This document shows positions 31,225 to 38,022 of a DNA stretch of 38,022 nucleotides, one piece after another (the first letter of the stretch is position 1; every line of letters begins with the position of its first letter). Origin of the DNA: Bacillus sp. AFS029637 (GTDB taxonomy: Bacteria > Bacillota > Bacilli > Bacillales > Bacillaceae_G); NCBI RefSeq assembly GCF_002584985.1, contig NZ_NUPZ01000037.1, positions 188,088 through 226,109 on the forward strand, read 5' to 3'. Made by a program: the position numbers and the translations under genes. Below the pieces are notes generated by a model that was not told the origin of the DNA, searched no databases, and saw only the letters and a list, made by a program, of their open reading frames with translations.

Positions 31225-31260
31225 AAAAACATCCAGAGAATTTTCTCTGGATGTTTTTTT
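31225..31260. terminator. Bidirectional terminator between DUF2564 and YpeQ genes
   Basis: AAAAAACATCCAGAGAA / TTCTCTGGATGTTTTTTT. Confidence 0.9.
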
Positions 31261-31435
31261 ATGACAACTGTTCTCCATACTTTTTCAATGTTTCTCCAAC
31301 TGTACATTGCCTAATACAAAATGAATGGGCGTAATATTTACTATTTGTCTTTCGATTATGTTCTCGCAAAAAACATCCTTCACAATATGTTTCTAATAAG
31401 TCATTTACCTCCGTAATGAGTTGCTTTTTATCCAC
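31259..31435 (-). CDS. ypeQ: YpeQ-like zinc-finger protein
   Basis: A 58-residue protein with two Cys pairs: TYCEGCFLR (C18, C21) and the C-terminal SFCIRQCTVG (C40, C44), plus His residues between, fitting one zinc site. The phrase YCEGCFLREHNRKT and AHSFCIRQCTVGETLKKYG match the small zinc-finger family next to ypeP in Bacillus. It starts at GTG (31435) with AGAGGTG about five bases upstream. It follows the RNase H-like gene by a dozen bases on the same strand, so the two are an operon. Function unknown. Confidence 0.8.
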   Translation of the reverse strand: MDKKQLITEVNDLLETYCEGCFLREHNRKTNSKYYAHSFCIRQCTVGETLKKYGEQLS

Positions 31436-31447
31436 CTTTGCACCTCT

Positions 31448-32107
31448 CTATTCGGTTATTTCTTTATGACTATCAATGACCGTCCCTTCTAATGCTTGCG
31501 TCGCTAATTGATGTGCTTCTTTATTTTGTTTTCTAGATATTGGCTCACATACAAGTTTTAATTTCATTTGCTTCGCCTTTTGTTCAATTTGGTCTAAATA
31601 ATGATTTAAATGCTCATCATAGCAAGGCCATTCTCCGGACAATTGCTGCAGCACCACTTGAGAATCTCCGCGAAGTGTAACTGCTTCATACTTAATCCCT
31701 AATTCCTCGAGTATATTCATACCGTATAACAATGATGCATATTCCGCTTCATTATTATCATATATACCTTCCATATATGCATTGCGGCGAATTCGGTAGT
31801 TTGTATTTCCTTTTTTATAGTACACACATATACCGACTCCAGCTTCTTTCGTCTGCAAATCATACCCACCATCAAAATAAACATATATTTCTTGAAGCTC
31901 TTCCTCCACTTGTTTACTCAGCTTTTTCATTTCCTTTAATGACCATTCTGCATCCATTTCATCGTAAAATGAAAGTTCTTTCACTCTTCCTGTTTTCTCG
32001 AAGTCCTCCGCAAATTGAAGTGCTTCCTCTATGTTCATATAATCTGTTGTTAATTCCGTTTGCAAACCACGCTTCGTTTTATACAGCCATTGAATTTTAT
32101 ATTTCAT
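31448..32107 (-). CDS. ypeP: RNase H-like protein YpeP
   Basis: A 219-residue protein: an N-terminal region of about 70 residues (YKIQWLYKTKRGLQTELTTD) of unclear fold, then an RNase H domain. Candidate catalytic residues D79 (YFDGG), E120/E122 (NEAEYASL) and D148 (LRGDSQVV) are present, but the fourth position, normally Asp in N-x-x-A-D-x-L-A, is His199 (NKEAHQLATQAL). RNA-hydrolysing activity is therefore uncertain. The N-terminal extension is not the usual hybrid-binding domain. A second, fully equipped relative lies at 33844-34230, outside this operon. Confidence 0.85.
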   Translation of the reverse strand: MKYKIQWLYKTKRGLQTELTTDYMNIEEALQFAEDFEKTGRVKELSFYDEMDAEWSLKEMKKLSKQVEEELQEIYVYFDGGYDLQTKEAGVGICVYYKKGNTNYRIRRNAYMEGIYDNNEAEYASLLYGMNILEELGIKYEAVTLRGDSQVVLQQLSGEWPCYDEHLNHYLDQIEQKAKQMKLKLVCEPISRKQNKEAHQLATQALEGTVIDSHKEITE

Positions 32108-32193
32108 ACTAGATTCCCCTTATGTAAGACTTCTTATATATTTTATTATATTTTATCAAGAGTCACTGCAATATATTCACTATAATCACATAC

Positions 32194-32226
32194 AAAAAGA
32201 GCTATCCCCTATAGGAACAGCCCTTT
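32194..32226 (-). terminator. Terminator of the QueT gene
   Basis: Leftward GGGCTGTTCCT pairs with AGGGGATAGCTC (with wobble pairs), then TTTTT. Confidence 0.7.
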
Positions 32227-32232
32227 CATCTA

Positions 32233-32718
32233 TTACATAAATCTTTCAAATTGTACTCGCTTATTAATCCAGTACATTACAGGCATACCAATTGCCATTA
32301 CTACGAATTCACCCGCTGCACATGTTAACCAAGTCAACATAAATGGTAAATCAAATGCAAGATGAAGTTCGATTGCAATCATAAACATTGTAATCGTAAA
32401 GATCACTGTATTAAAAATCATACGAGCCCAAACACCTTTAATAAATCGCATCGAAATAATCGTTGCAACTAATGCAAGAATAGATTGCCCTACTCCAAAT
32501 ACTAAATCGTAAGCGATCATTGGTGAGAAAAAGAGATTCGTTAAAAATACACCTAATACAATCCCGTAAATTGCTTTCTTATTAAATACAATGAGATGAT
32601 TAAACATCTCTGAAATACGAAACTGTACATTCGTAAAGCCAAATGGCTGAATAAGCATAGAAACAGCAATATATAATGCCGCTAAAATACCGTTACCGAC
32701 TAATGTTCTTATATTCAT
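32233..32718 (-). CDS. queT: QueT-family queuosine-precursor ECF transporter S component
   Basis: A 161-residue protein with about five membrane helices. The phrase TLVGNGILAALYIAVSMLIQ and the motif FTNVQFRISEMFNHLIVFNK are typical of QueT. It is the substrate-binding (S) subunit that uses the shared ECF energy module to import preQ0/preQ1 or queuine for tRNA queuosine. A preQ1-I riboswitch sits directly upstream and covers its ribosome binding site, which supports the substrate assignment independently of the protein. Monocistronic. Confidence 0.92.
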   Translation of the reverse strand: MNIRTLVGNGILAALYIAVSMLIQPFGFTNVQFRISEMFNHLIVFNKKAIYGIVLGVFLTNLFFSPMIAYDLVFGVGQSILALVATIISMRFIKGVWARMIFNTVIFTITMFMIAIELHLAFDLPFMLTWLTCAAGEFVVMAIGMPVMYWINKRVQFERFM

Positions 32719-32726
32719 GACAAAAT

Positions 32727-32766
32727 CTCCTTAGTTTTTTTACGTGGGATGGTTTCGAACCACGTT
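32727..32766 (-). ncRNA. preQ1-I riboswitch
   Basis: Read leftward: stem AACGTGG, loop GGTTCGAAACCATCC, closing CCACGT, then the A-rich 3' tail TAAAAAAACTAAGGAG. This is the compact preQ1 class I pattern (GGTTC...ACC..CCC, AAAAAACTAAGGAG). The tail includes the ribosome binding site AAGGAG, eight bases before the ATG, so ligand binding should block translation of the transporter. Confidence 0.85.
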
Positions 32767-32792
32767 ATTCGTTTTTTAAGCAACAAGATTAC

Positions 32793-32821
32793 ATTGTACG
32801 TGGTGGCCCACCTTTCGTCAA
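32793..32821 (-). promoter_or_regulatory. Sigma-A promoter of the QueT transcript
   Basis: Leftward TTGACG, a 17-base spacer and TACAAT, placing the transcript start just ahead of the riboswitch. The spacer contains the near-palindrome GGTGGGCCACC. Confidence 0.75.
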
Positions 32822-32901
32822 TAGATTCCTATCATAAACTACCTTTTTTCTTTTAGACAACGTATAATGAAACATATGAAATATTTAGGAGGTTTCACTT
32901 C

Positions 32902-33774
32902 ATGACTGCAACAATTCAAAACGAAAAAGTGATCGTTTCCATCTCTGAAAAAGGTGCAGAATTACAAAGCGTTCGCTTAAAAGAAGACAACACAGAATAT
33001 TTATGGCAAGGTGATTCTACTTATTGGGGGCGCCGCGCACCAATTTTATTCCCAATTGTCGGCCGATTAGTAGATAATACATACTATGTAGATGGAAAAC
33101 CTTATTCTTTAACACAACACGGCTTTGCTCGTGATCTTACATTCTCTGTAAAAGAGCAAAGTGAAACAAAAATCACTTATATCGTTACGAGTAATGAAGA
33201 GACACTACAAAAGTATCCATACGAATTTGAATTACTTGTTTCTTATGAGTTAGAAGAACAAAATATACATGTTACATATGAAGTAAATAATCCTTCTTCA
33301 AAAGAGATGTTCTTCTCAATTGGAGCACACCCTGGATTCAATTTCCCATTAGTAGATGGCGAATCATTTACAGATTATCATCTATCTTTTAATGGTTCAG
33401 AACGCTTAGAAACAAGTGTACTAGAAGGACCTTATCTTTCAAATAACAAGCAATTAATCGCTGAAAACACGAATGAATTGCCACTTACATACGATTTATT
33501 CAAAAATGATGCACTTATTTTTGAAAATATGAATACGAATGAAATTTCGATCCGTTCTCATAAACATAATAAATTTGTAAAAGTAGAATTTGACGGATTC
33601 CCATTTGTCGGCGTATGGACACCAGGAAATAATGCACCTTTCTTATGCATTGAACCTTGGTATGGAATTGCTGATGAAGTGAAGCCAGCAAAAGATTTCA
33701 AAGAAAAAAAAGGAATTCAGTCTTTACAAGCGAATGAAACATTTACATGTCGTTATAGCATTACAATTGGATAA
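32902..33774 (+). CDS. Aldose 1-epimerase-family (LacX-like) protein
   Basis: A 290-residue beta-sandwich protein of the galactose-mutarotase superfamily. Landmarks: YLWQGDSTYWGRRAPILFPI, GRLVDNTYYVDGKPYSLTQH, QHGFARD with the usual catalytic-region His, IGAHPGFNFPL, and near the end FVGVWTPGNNAPFLCIEPWY. The members interconvert alpha and beta anomers of aldoses or bind hexose 6-phosphates; LacX-type proteins have no settled substrate. AGGAGG lies nine bases before the ATG. Confidence 0.88.
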   Translation: MTATIQNEKVIVSISEKGAELQSVRLKEDNTEYLWQGDSTYWGRRAPILFPIVGRLVDNTYYVDGKPYSLTQHGFARDLTFSVKEQSETKITYIVTSNEETLQKYPYEFELLVSYELEEQNIHVTYEVNNPSSKEMFFSIGAHPGFNFPLVDGESFTDYHLSFNGSERLETSVLEGPYLSNNKQLIAENTNELPLTYDLFKNDALIFENMNTNEISIRSHKHNKFVKVEFDGFPFVGVWTPGNNAPFLCIEPWYGIADEVKPAKDFKEKKGIQSLQANETFTCRYSITIG

Positions 33775-33780
33775 GTACTC

Positions 33781-33817
33781 TATCCCCTACTTTAAGAGCA
33801 CTTTTAGGTAGGGGATA
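33781..33817. repeat. Inverted repeat between epimerase and RNase H-like genes
   Basis: TATCCCCTAC (33781-33790) and GTAGGGGATA (33808-33817) pair perfectly over 10 bp with a 17-base loop. No T run follows, so it is at best a weak terminator. Confidence 0.6.
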
Positions 33818-33843
33818 ATCTCATAATTTGGAGGTTTCTCATT

Positions 33844-34230
33844 TTGATTGAAGTATATATTGATGGTGCAACAAAAGGAAATCCTGGCCCTTCTGGTGCT
33901 GGAGTGTTCATTAAAGGCGTACAACCGCCTGTACAATTATCATTACCACTTGGGACAATGTCCAATCATGAAGCAGAATACCATGCTTTACTTGCAGCAT
34001 TAAAGTATTGCACGGAGCATAATTATAGCATTGTATCTTTTCGTACAGATTCTCAGCTGGTTGAGCGAGCTGTTGAAAAGGAATACGCAAAAAATAAAAT
34101 GTTTGCACCACTTTTAGATGAAGCATTGCAGTACATAAAAAGTTTCGATCTCTTTTTTATTAAATGGATTCCAAGCAGTCAAAATAAAGTAGCTGATGAA
34201 TTAGCTAGAAAAGCTATATTACAAAATTAA
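33844..34230 (+). CDS. ypdQ: RNase HI-like protein (YpdQ-type)
   Basis: A 128-residue single RNase H domain. All four acidic positions are present: D7 (YIDGATKGNPG), E43 (NHEAEYHAL), D69 (FRTDSQLV) and D118 (NKVADELARKA). It would cleave the RNA strand of RNA-DNA hybrids if active; the short, basic-loop-poor form resembles B. subtilis YpdQ, whose activity is doubtful in the literature I recall. It starts at TTG, with GGAGG nine bases upstream. The DMT transporter follows on the same strand with a tight gap, so they form an operon. Confidence 0.85.
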   Translation: MIEVYIDGATKGNPGPSGAGVFIKGVQPPVQLSLPLGTMSNHEAEYHALLAALKYCTEHNYSIVSFRTDSQLVERAVEKEYAKNKMFAPLLDEALQYIKSFDLFFIKWIPSSQNKVADELARKAILQN

Positions 34231-34243
34231 TGGGGGTATGAGT

Positions 34244-35149
34244 GTGAAAAAAGAGTGGATTGCTCCTCTTGCTTTATTATTTGTCTCTTTTATTTGGGGA
34301 GCTACGTTTGTTGTCGTTCAAAATGCTATGTCTTTTGTCGGGCCATTTACTTTCAATGGTATTCGCTTTTTATTCGCTGGAATTATTTTATTATTCGTTC
34401 AAATGATTTTCTCACCGAAAATTTCAAAACAAGAATTAACACATAGTAGTTTAGCTGGATTAATGGTTGGGTTCTTCTTATTTGTCGGCTATTTATTACA
34501 AACATTCGGCTTACTTTATACAACGTCTTCAAAAGCTGGTTTCTTAACTGGACTTAGTATCGTCATGGTTCCAATTCTGTCTTTTATCTTTTTAAAACAA
34601 AGGGCTACAATTTTCATCGTACTTGGTATTGCTGTGGCAACAGCAGGTTTATACTTATTAACGGCCGGTGATTCTTTTCAATTAAACATTGGAGATATAC
34701 TCGTTCTCGGTTGTGCTGTCGCATTCGCTGCCCATATTCTTGTTAACGGCTTCTTTTCTAAGAAAATATCACCTTTATTATTAAGCACATCACAAGTATT
34801 AGCTGTTGGTATGTTTTCTTCTATTTGCGCTTTTTTGTTTGAAGATTGGGAAAAATTATTTTCAGTATCACTATGGACGAATCAGTCCTTCTTATTCGCT
34901 CTCTTTCTAACTTCCCTGTTTGCAACATCCATTGCCTTTTTCATCCAAACATCAGCACAAAAACATACGTCTCCAACGAGAGTAGCAATTATTTTCGCAA
35001 TGGAACCCGTTTTTGCTGCATTAACTGGTGTTCTCGTTGCAAACGAGCAGCTTTCCGTCTCTGCTATCGTTGGGTGTCTTTGTATTTTCTTAGGAATGAT
35101 TTTCGTTGAATTACCTTCCAAAACAAAAAAAGAAGCGCGGGCTGCGTGA
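34244..35149 (+). CDS. EamA/DMT-superfamily transporter
   Basis: A protein of about 301 residues with ten membrane helices in two EamA repeats. WIAPLALLFVSFIWGATFVV opens repeat one and the C-terminal end is RVAIIFAMEPVFAALTGVLV, both typical of drug/metabolite exporters. A GTG at 34244 has GGGGG seven bases upstream and is preferred; the frame also has ATG at 34238, only one base after the G run. The substrate cannot be told. Confidence 0.9.
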   Translation: MKKEWIAPLALLFVSFIWGATFVVVQNAMSFVGPFTFNGIRFLFAGIILLFVQMIFSPKISKQELTHSSLAGLMVGFFLFVGYLLQTFGLLYTTSSKAGFLTGLSIVMVPILSFIFLKQRATIFIVLGIAVATAGLYLLTAGDSFQLNIGDILVLGCAVAFAAHILVNGFFSKKISPLLLSTSQVLAVGMFSSICAFLFEDWEKLFSVSLWTNQSFLFALFLTSLFATSIAFFIQTSAQKHTSPTRVAIIFAMEPVFAALTGVLVANEQLSVSAIVGCLCIFLGMIFVELPSKTKKEARAA

Positions 35150-35151
35150 AG

Positions 35152-35412
35152 TTACGCTTGTAACTTCCGCATAAAAGCCTTAGCGCTTTTTTTATCTGTA
35201 ATTTCTTCTTCTTTCAATCGTTCTAATAACGCAACAAAATAACTGCCATCAAACTGCAATTGATGTTTAATTGTCGCTTCTATTGCTGCGTTCACAATTC
35301 CATCAGACGCACCCGTATACCCTTGTCCGAACATAATAAATCCTTGTGCTTCCTCTGATAATTTAAATCCTTTCGTATGTAAGAATGAAAGATAATCTTC
35401 TACTGTTTGCAT
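35152..35412 (-). CDS. Small conserved-looking hypothetical protein (DUF6123-like)
   Basis: An 86-residue helical protein: QTVEDYLSFLHTKGFKLSEE, AQGFIMFGQGYTGASDGIVN, then FVALLERLKEEEITDKKSAK. No catalytic motif. It may belong to the DUF6123 family of Bacillales, which is from memory and not certain. It converges on the DMT gene with only two bases between the stop codons. The ATG is at 35412, with GGTGGG upstream. Confidence 0.7.
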   Translation of the reverse strand: MQTVEDYLSFLHTKGFKLSEEAQGFIMFGQGYTGASDGIVNAAIEATIKHQLQFDGSYFVALLERLKEEEITDKKSAKAFMRKLQA

Positions 35413-35594
35413 GTTATTCCCACCTACTCAAAAATTCTCCATCTCCTATCATACATGTTTTTACACGCTGTGAGAATGAAATTTCTTTGACAACTTTGTA
35501 AATCAATCATCTACTTCGCTTGCAATGGAGGATTTCCTAACAATATGAAGGAATATGTATAGTGGAACTTATTTCATATTAAAGGGGAGACACG

Positions 35595-36155
35595 ATGAAA
35601 CAAGCGCTATTAATTATCGATGCTCAGCAAGAATTAATTGATGGAAATGAAAAAGAAAGTGAAGTTTTTCGTAAAACCGAGCTATTATCTACACTAAATA
35701 CAGCCCTGCAGAAAGCAATAGATGCAAATGCTCTTATTGTTTTCGTAAGAGATATCGATGTTGCTTCTGGTAGTGGCGTAGGCTTTGAAGTACATAATCA
35801 AATTAAAGTACCTCAGTCTGCAATCCTTATTAATAAAGCGGCAACAAATTCATTCTACGGTACTTCGTTACTTGAACTTTTGAAAGAAGAAAAAATCAAT
35901 CATATTGTTATAGGTGGCTGTAAAACAGAACATTGCATCGACACCGCCGTTAGAACAGCGACTGTACAAGGCTTTGACGTTACATTAATTAAAAACGGTC
36001 ATTCCACAACTGACTCTAACGTGTTATCTGCAGAGCAAATTATTGGTCATCATAATAAAATTTTACATGGTCATTATAATGTTGATCATTTTTCTATGGT
36101 GAGAGATATAGAGGAAGATCTCTTTCAACCATCCCATGACCAATATCGTGATTAA
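35595..36155 (+). CDS. Isochorismatase-family cysteine hydrolase
   Basis: A 186-residue hydrolase with the three catalytic positions of the family: Asp in IIDAQQELIDG (residue 9), Lys in LINKAATNSFYG and Cys in IGGCKTEHCIDTAV. The segment HIVIGGCKTEHCIDTAVRTA is the usual nucleophile region and FDVTLIKNGHSTTDS the end. Members are nicotinamidases, carbamoylases or isochorismatases; the substrate is open. AAAGGGGAG lies six bases before the ATG. A terminator follows. Confidence 0.9.
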   Translation: MKQALLIIDAQQELIDGNEKESEVFRKTELLSTLNTALQKAIDANALIVFVRDIDVASGSGVGFEVHNQIKVPQSAILINKAATNSFYGTSLLELLKEEKINHIVIGGCKTEHCIDTAVRTATVQGFDVTLIKNGHSTTDSNVLSAEQIIGHHNKILHGHYNVDHFSMVRDIEEDLFQPSHDQYRD

Positions 36156-36162
36156 ATAAACG

Positions 36163-36201
36163 ATAAAAAAGAATCCTTACGCGAAAAGGATTCTTTTTTT
36201 A
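36163..36201. terminator. Terminator between hydrolase and GNAT genes
   Basis: AAAAAAGAATCCTT / AAGGATTCTTTTTTT with a short loop, useful for both convergent genes. Confidence 0.9.
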
Positions 36202-37059
36202 TCCAAAAATTTGCGCTGCAATGCTATATAACTCATTATTCCTTTTTAATAATTGATTGCTATTTTTCATCATAATTGGCGGCATATTCACCTTTTGAAA
36301 ACCAAAATCCTCTAAACTTTTCATGAAATTCGCTTTTCCTTCTGGTACATCTATTCTTAATTTACCTTTATGCCATTTGGCTAAATAATGAACAATATCC
36401 ATTGCCATCTCATCATTTTTTGCAACTACCGGTCCTATTATTTTATTTTCTGGCGTTTGTACACTCAAACCATATCCTAGTACCTTTTGTTCCTTATCCT
36501 TCACAACAGTGCACTGTTCACTTTGCATAATTCTTTTCTTTAAAAACTCTTTTCTATTTGTTCCAAACGCACATTCATCTATTTTTATAATTTCTTCTAA
36601 ATCCCCCTCTTTATAATCCATCATATATTCTTCATTTCCTGCACATTTATGATTCGTATTGTACGAGTTACATATGTATTTTGAAACATAACTAACAGCT
36701 CTAAATCCTAATTTTTCATATAAAGGCTTCCCCTCATCCGTAGCAATCAACATAATTGGAGTATGAGCTGATACGCTTTTAATACATGCATCCGTTATTA
36801 TCTTTCCAATCCCTCTCCCCTTATAATCTGGATGTACAATCACCATTCCGATAGACGCTAAATTCTCCCCATATAATATTATTGCCGCGCTAGCAATTAG
36901 TTCCTCTTTCTCATTCCAAACACCGTATACAATGCCTGAGTTGAAAATCGTCTCAATTTCTTCTCTGTTATAATCCCATCCAATATAAGAAGATAATGCA
37001 ACAATATCCTCTATCTTTTCTTTCCTAAGACGCTCCACCCTAATCTCTAATTCAATCAT
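36199..37059 (-). CDS. Tandem GNAT-family N-acetyltransferase
   Basis: A 286-residue protein with two GNAT units. The N-terminal unit carries the acetyl-CoA-binding pattern IGMVIVHPDYKGRGIGKII (Arg/Gly-x-Gly pyrophosphate loop). The C-terminal unit (DLEEIIKIDECAFGTNRKEF, then VLGYGLSVQTPENKIIGPVV) lacks a clear loop and may be a degenerate or substrate-shaping domain. This two-domain form is common in Bacillus, with substrates that are mostly unknown. GGAGATGGAGA precedes the ATG. Confidence 0.85.
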   Translation of the reverse strand: MIELEIRVERLRKEKIEDIVALSSYIGWDYNREEIETIFNSGIVYGVWNEKEELIASAAIILYGENLASIGMVIVHPDYKGRGIGKIITDACIKSVSAHTPIMLIATDEGKPLYEKLGFRAVSYVSKYICNSYNTNHKCAGNEEYMMDYKEGDLEEIIKIDECAFGTNRKEFLKKRIMQSEQCTVVKDKEQKVLGYGLSVQTPENKIIGPVVAKNDEMAMDIVHYLAKWHKGKLRIDVPEGKANFMKSLEDFGFQKVNMPPIMMKNSNQLLKRNNELYSIAAQIFG

Positions 37060-37180
37060 TCTCCATCTCCTTATCTAGACATTTCAATCATTCTTCCGAA
37101 TCAACTTGTACATGTTTCCCTTTATTTGTCACACACATATTCTATTTTAACCAAGAGTATATTATAAATGAGGTGACAAC

Positions 37181-37327
37181 ATGCATATTGCGAATAAATT
37201 TTTTAACACCACTAACGGCCCCTTACAATTACAGGATAACACACTAGATTTAAATAAAATTATCAATCTAAACCGTGCTGTTACACTCCAGACAATTAAT
37301 ACAGTTATAATTACAAATACCGCTTGA
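37181..37327 (+). CDS. Small ORF upstream of the collagen-like gene
   Basis: A 48-residue frame beginning MHIANKFFNTTNGPLQLQDN and continuing TLDLNKIINLNRAVTLQTIN, rich in Asn, Thr and Leu. The Asn/Thr-rich, beta-strand-like make-up recalls parts of spore surface proteins, but no family is recognised. GAGGTG lies five bases before the ATG. It stands 326 bases before the exosporium gene on the same strand. It could also be a remnant of a larger spore-surface gene. Confidence 0.45.
   Translation: MHIANKFFNTTNGPLQLQDNTLDLNKIINLNRAVTLQTINTVIITNTA

Positions 37328-38022
<695 letters not shown>

Noticed and set aside
35148-35170. Hairpin GAAGTTAC/GTAACTTC at the junction of the DMT and DUF genes
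   Set aside because: It overlaps both stop codons and lacks an adjacent T run on either side, so a terminator call is not secure.

Overview
The window looks like chromosomal DNA of a Bacillus cereus-group organism (low GC, Gram-positive Firmicute). Evidence: strong GGAGG ribosome binding sites with TTG/GTG starts, a YjcZ-type sporulation peptide, Spo0E-like phosphatases, an Hfq paralogue, a bcr1-like intergenic repeat, a GerN-like antiporter, and at the right edge the start of a BclA-like exosporium collagen protein. Its core gene order resembles the B. subtilis cspD/ypzA/ypeQ/ypeP/ypdQ neighbourhood. No rRNA, tRNA, intact insertion sequence, prophage or CRISPR array was seen.

Layout. 1-2.8 kb: small regulatory and sporulation genes (Hfq-like, two Spo0E-like proteins, YjcZ-like, a small CxxH/CxxC protein) mixed with decayed MFS-transporter and transposase pieces. 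2.9-16.9 kb: an accessory catabolic island (below). 17-30.4 kb: nitroreductase, small membrane proteins, a YdcF-like protein, a MATE exporter with its MerR-type regulator, a GerN-like antiporter, a class III aminotransferase, a DUF485/solute symporter pair, a fatty-acid-hydroxylase-like protein, a LysE exporter and a YqcI/YcgG protein. 30.4-37 kb: cold-shock gene with long leader, DUF2564 protein, YpeQ zinc finger, two RNase H-like proteins, QueT under a preQ1-I riboswitch, aldose epimerase-like protein, DMT transporter, isochorismatase-like hydrolase and a tandem GNAT protein. 37.1-38.0 kb: a small unknown ORF and the truncated collagen-like gene.

The island is the most unusual part. A 68-bp AT-rich box occurs five times (about 4.05, 6.64, 8.82, 9.12 and 16.85 kb). 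On one side of the box lies a LysR gene (intact at 4108-5013) or a decayed LysR relic pointing right; on the other side lie leftward enzyme genes or their relics. The 9.12 kb copy is inverted and drives a rightward SDR. The intact enzymes are an ANL-type CoA ligase, two paralogous Fe(II)/2-oxoglutarate TauD-like dioxygenases, two paralogous MFS anion transporters, two to three SDRs, a cupin of the 2,4'-dihydroxyacetophenone dioxygenase type and an HSL-type esterase. Relics of ligase, dioxygenase, SDR and LysR lie between them. I read this as repeated duplication and decay of a LysR-box-enzyme module that builds a peripheral pathway for an unidentified carboxylic or aromatic substrate. A small 55-residue zinc-ribbon protein follows one transporter. 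Two full-consensus cre sites suggest CcpA control.

Functional calls rest on motif recognition by eye and on relationships inside the window; no database search was run.
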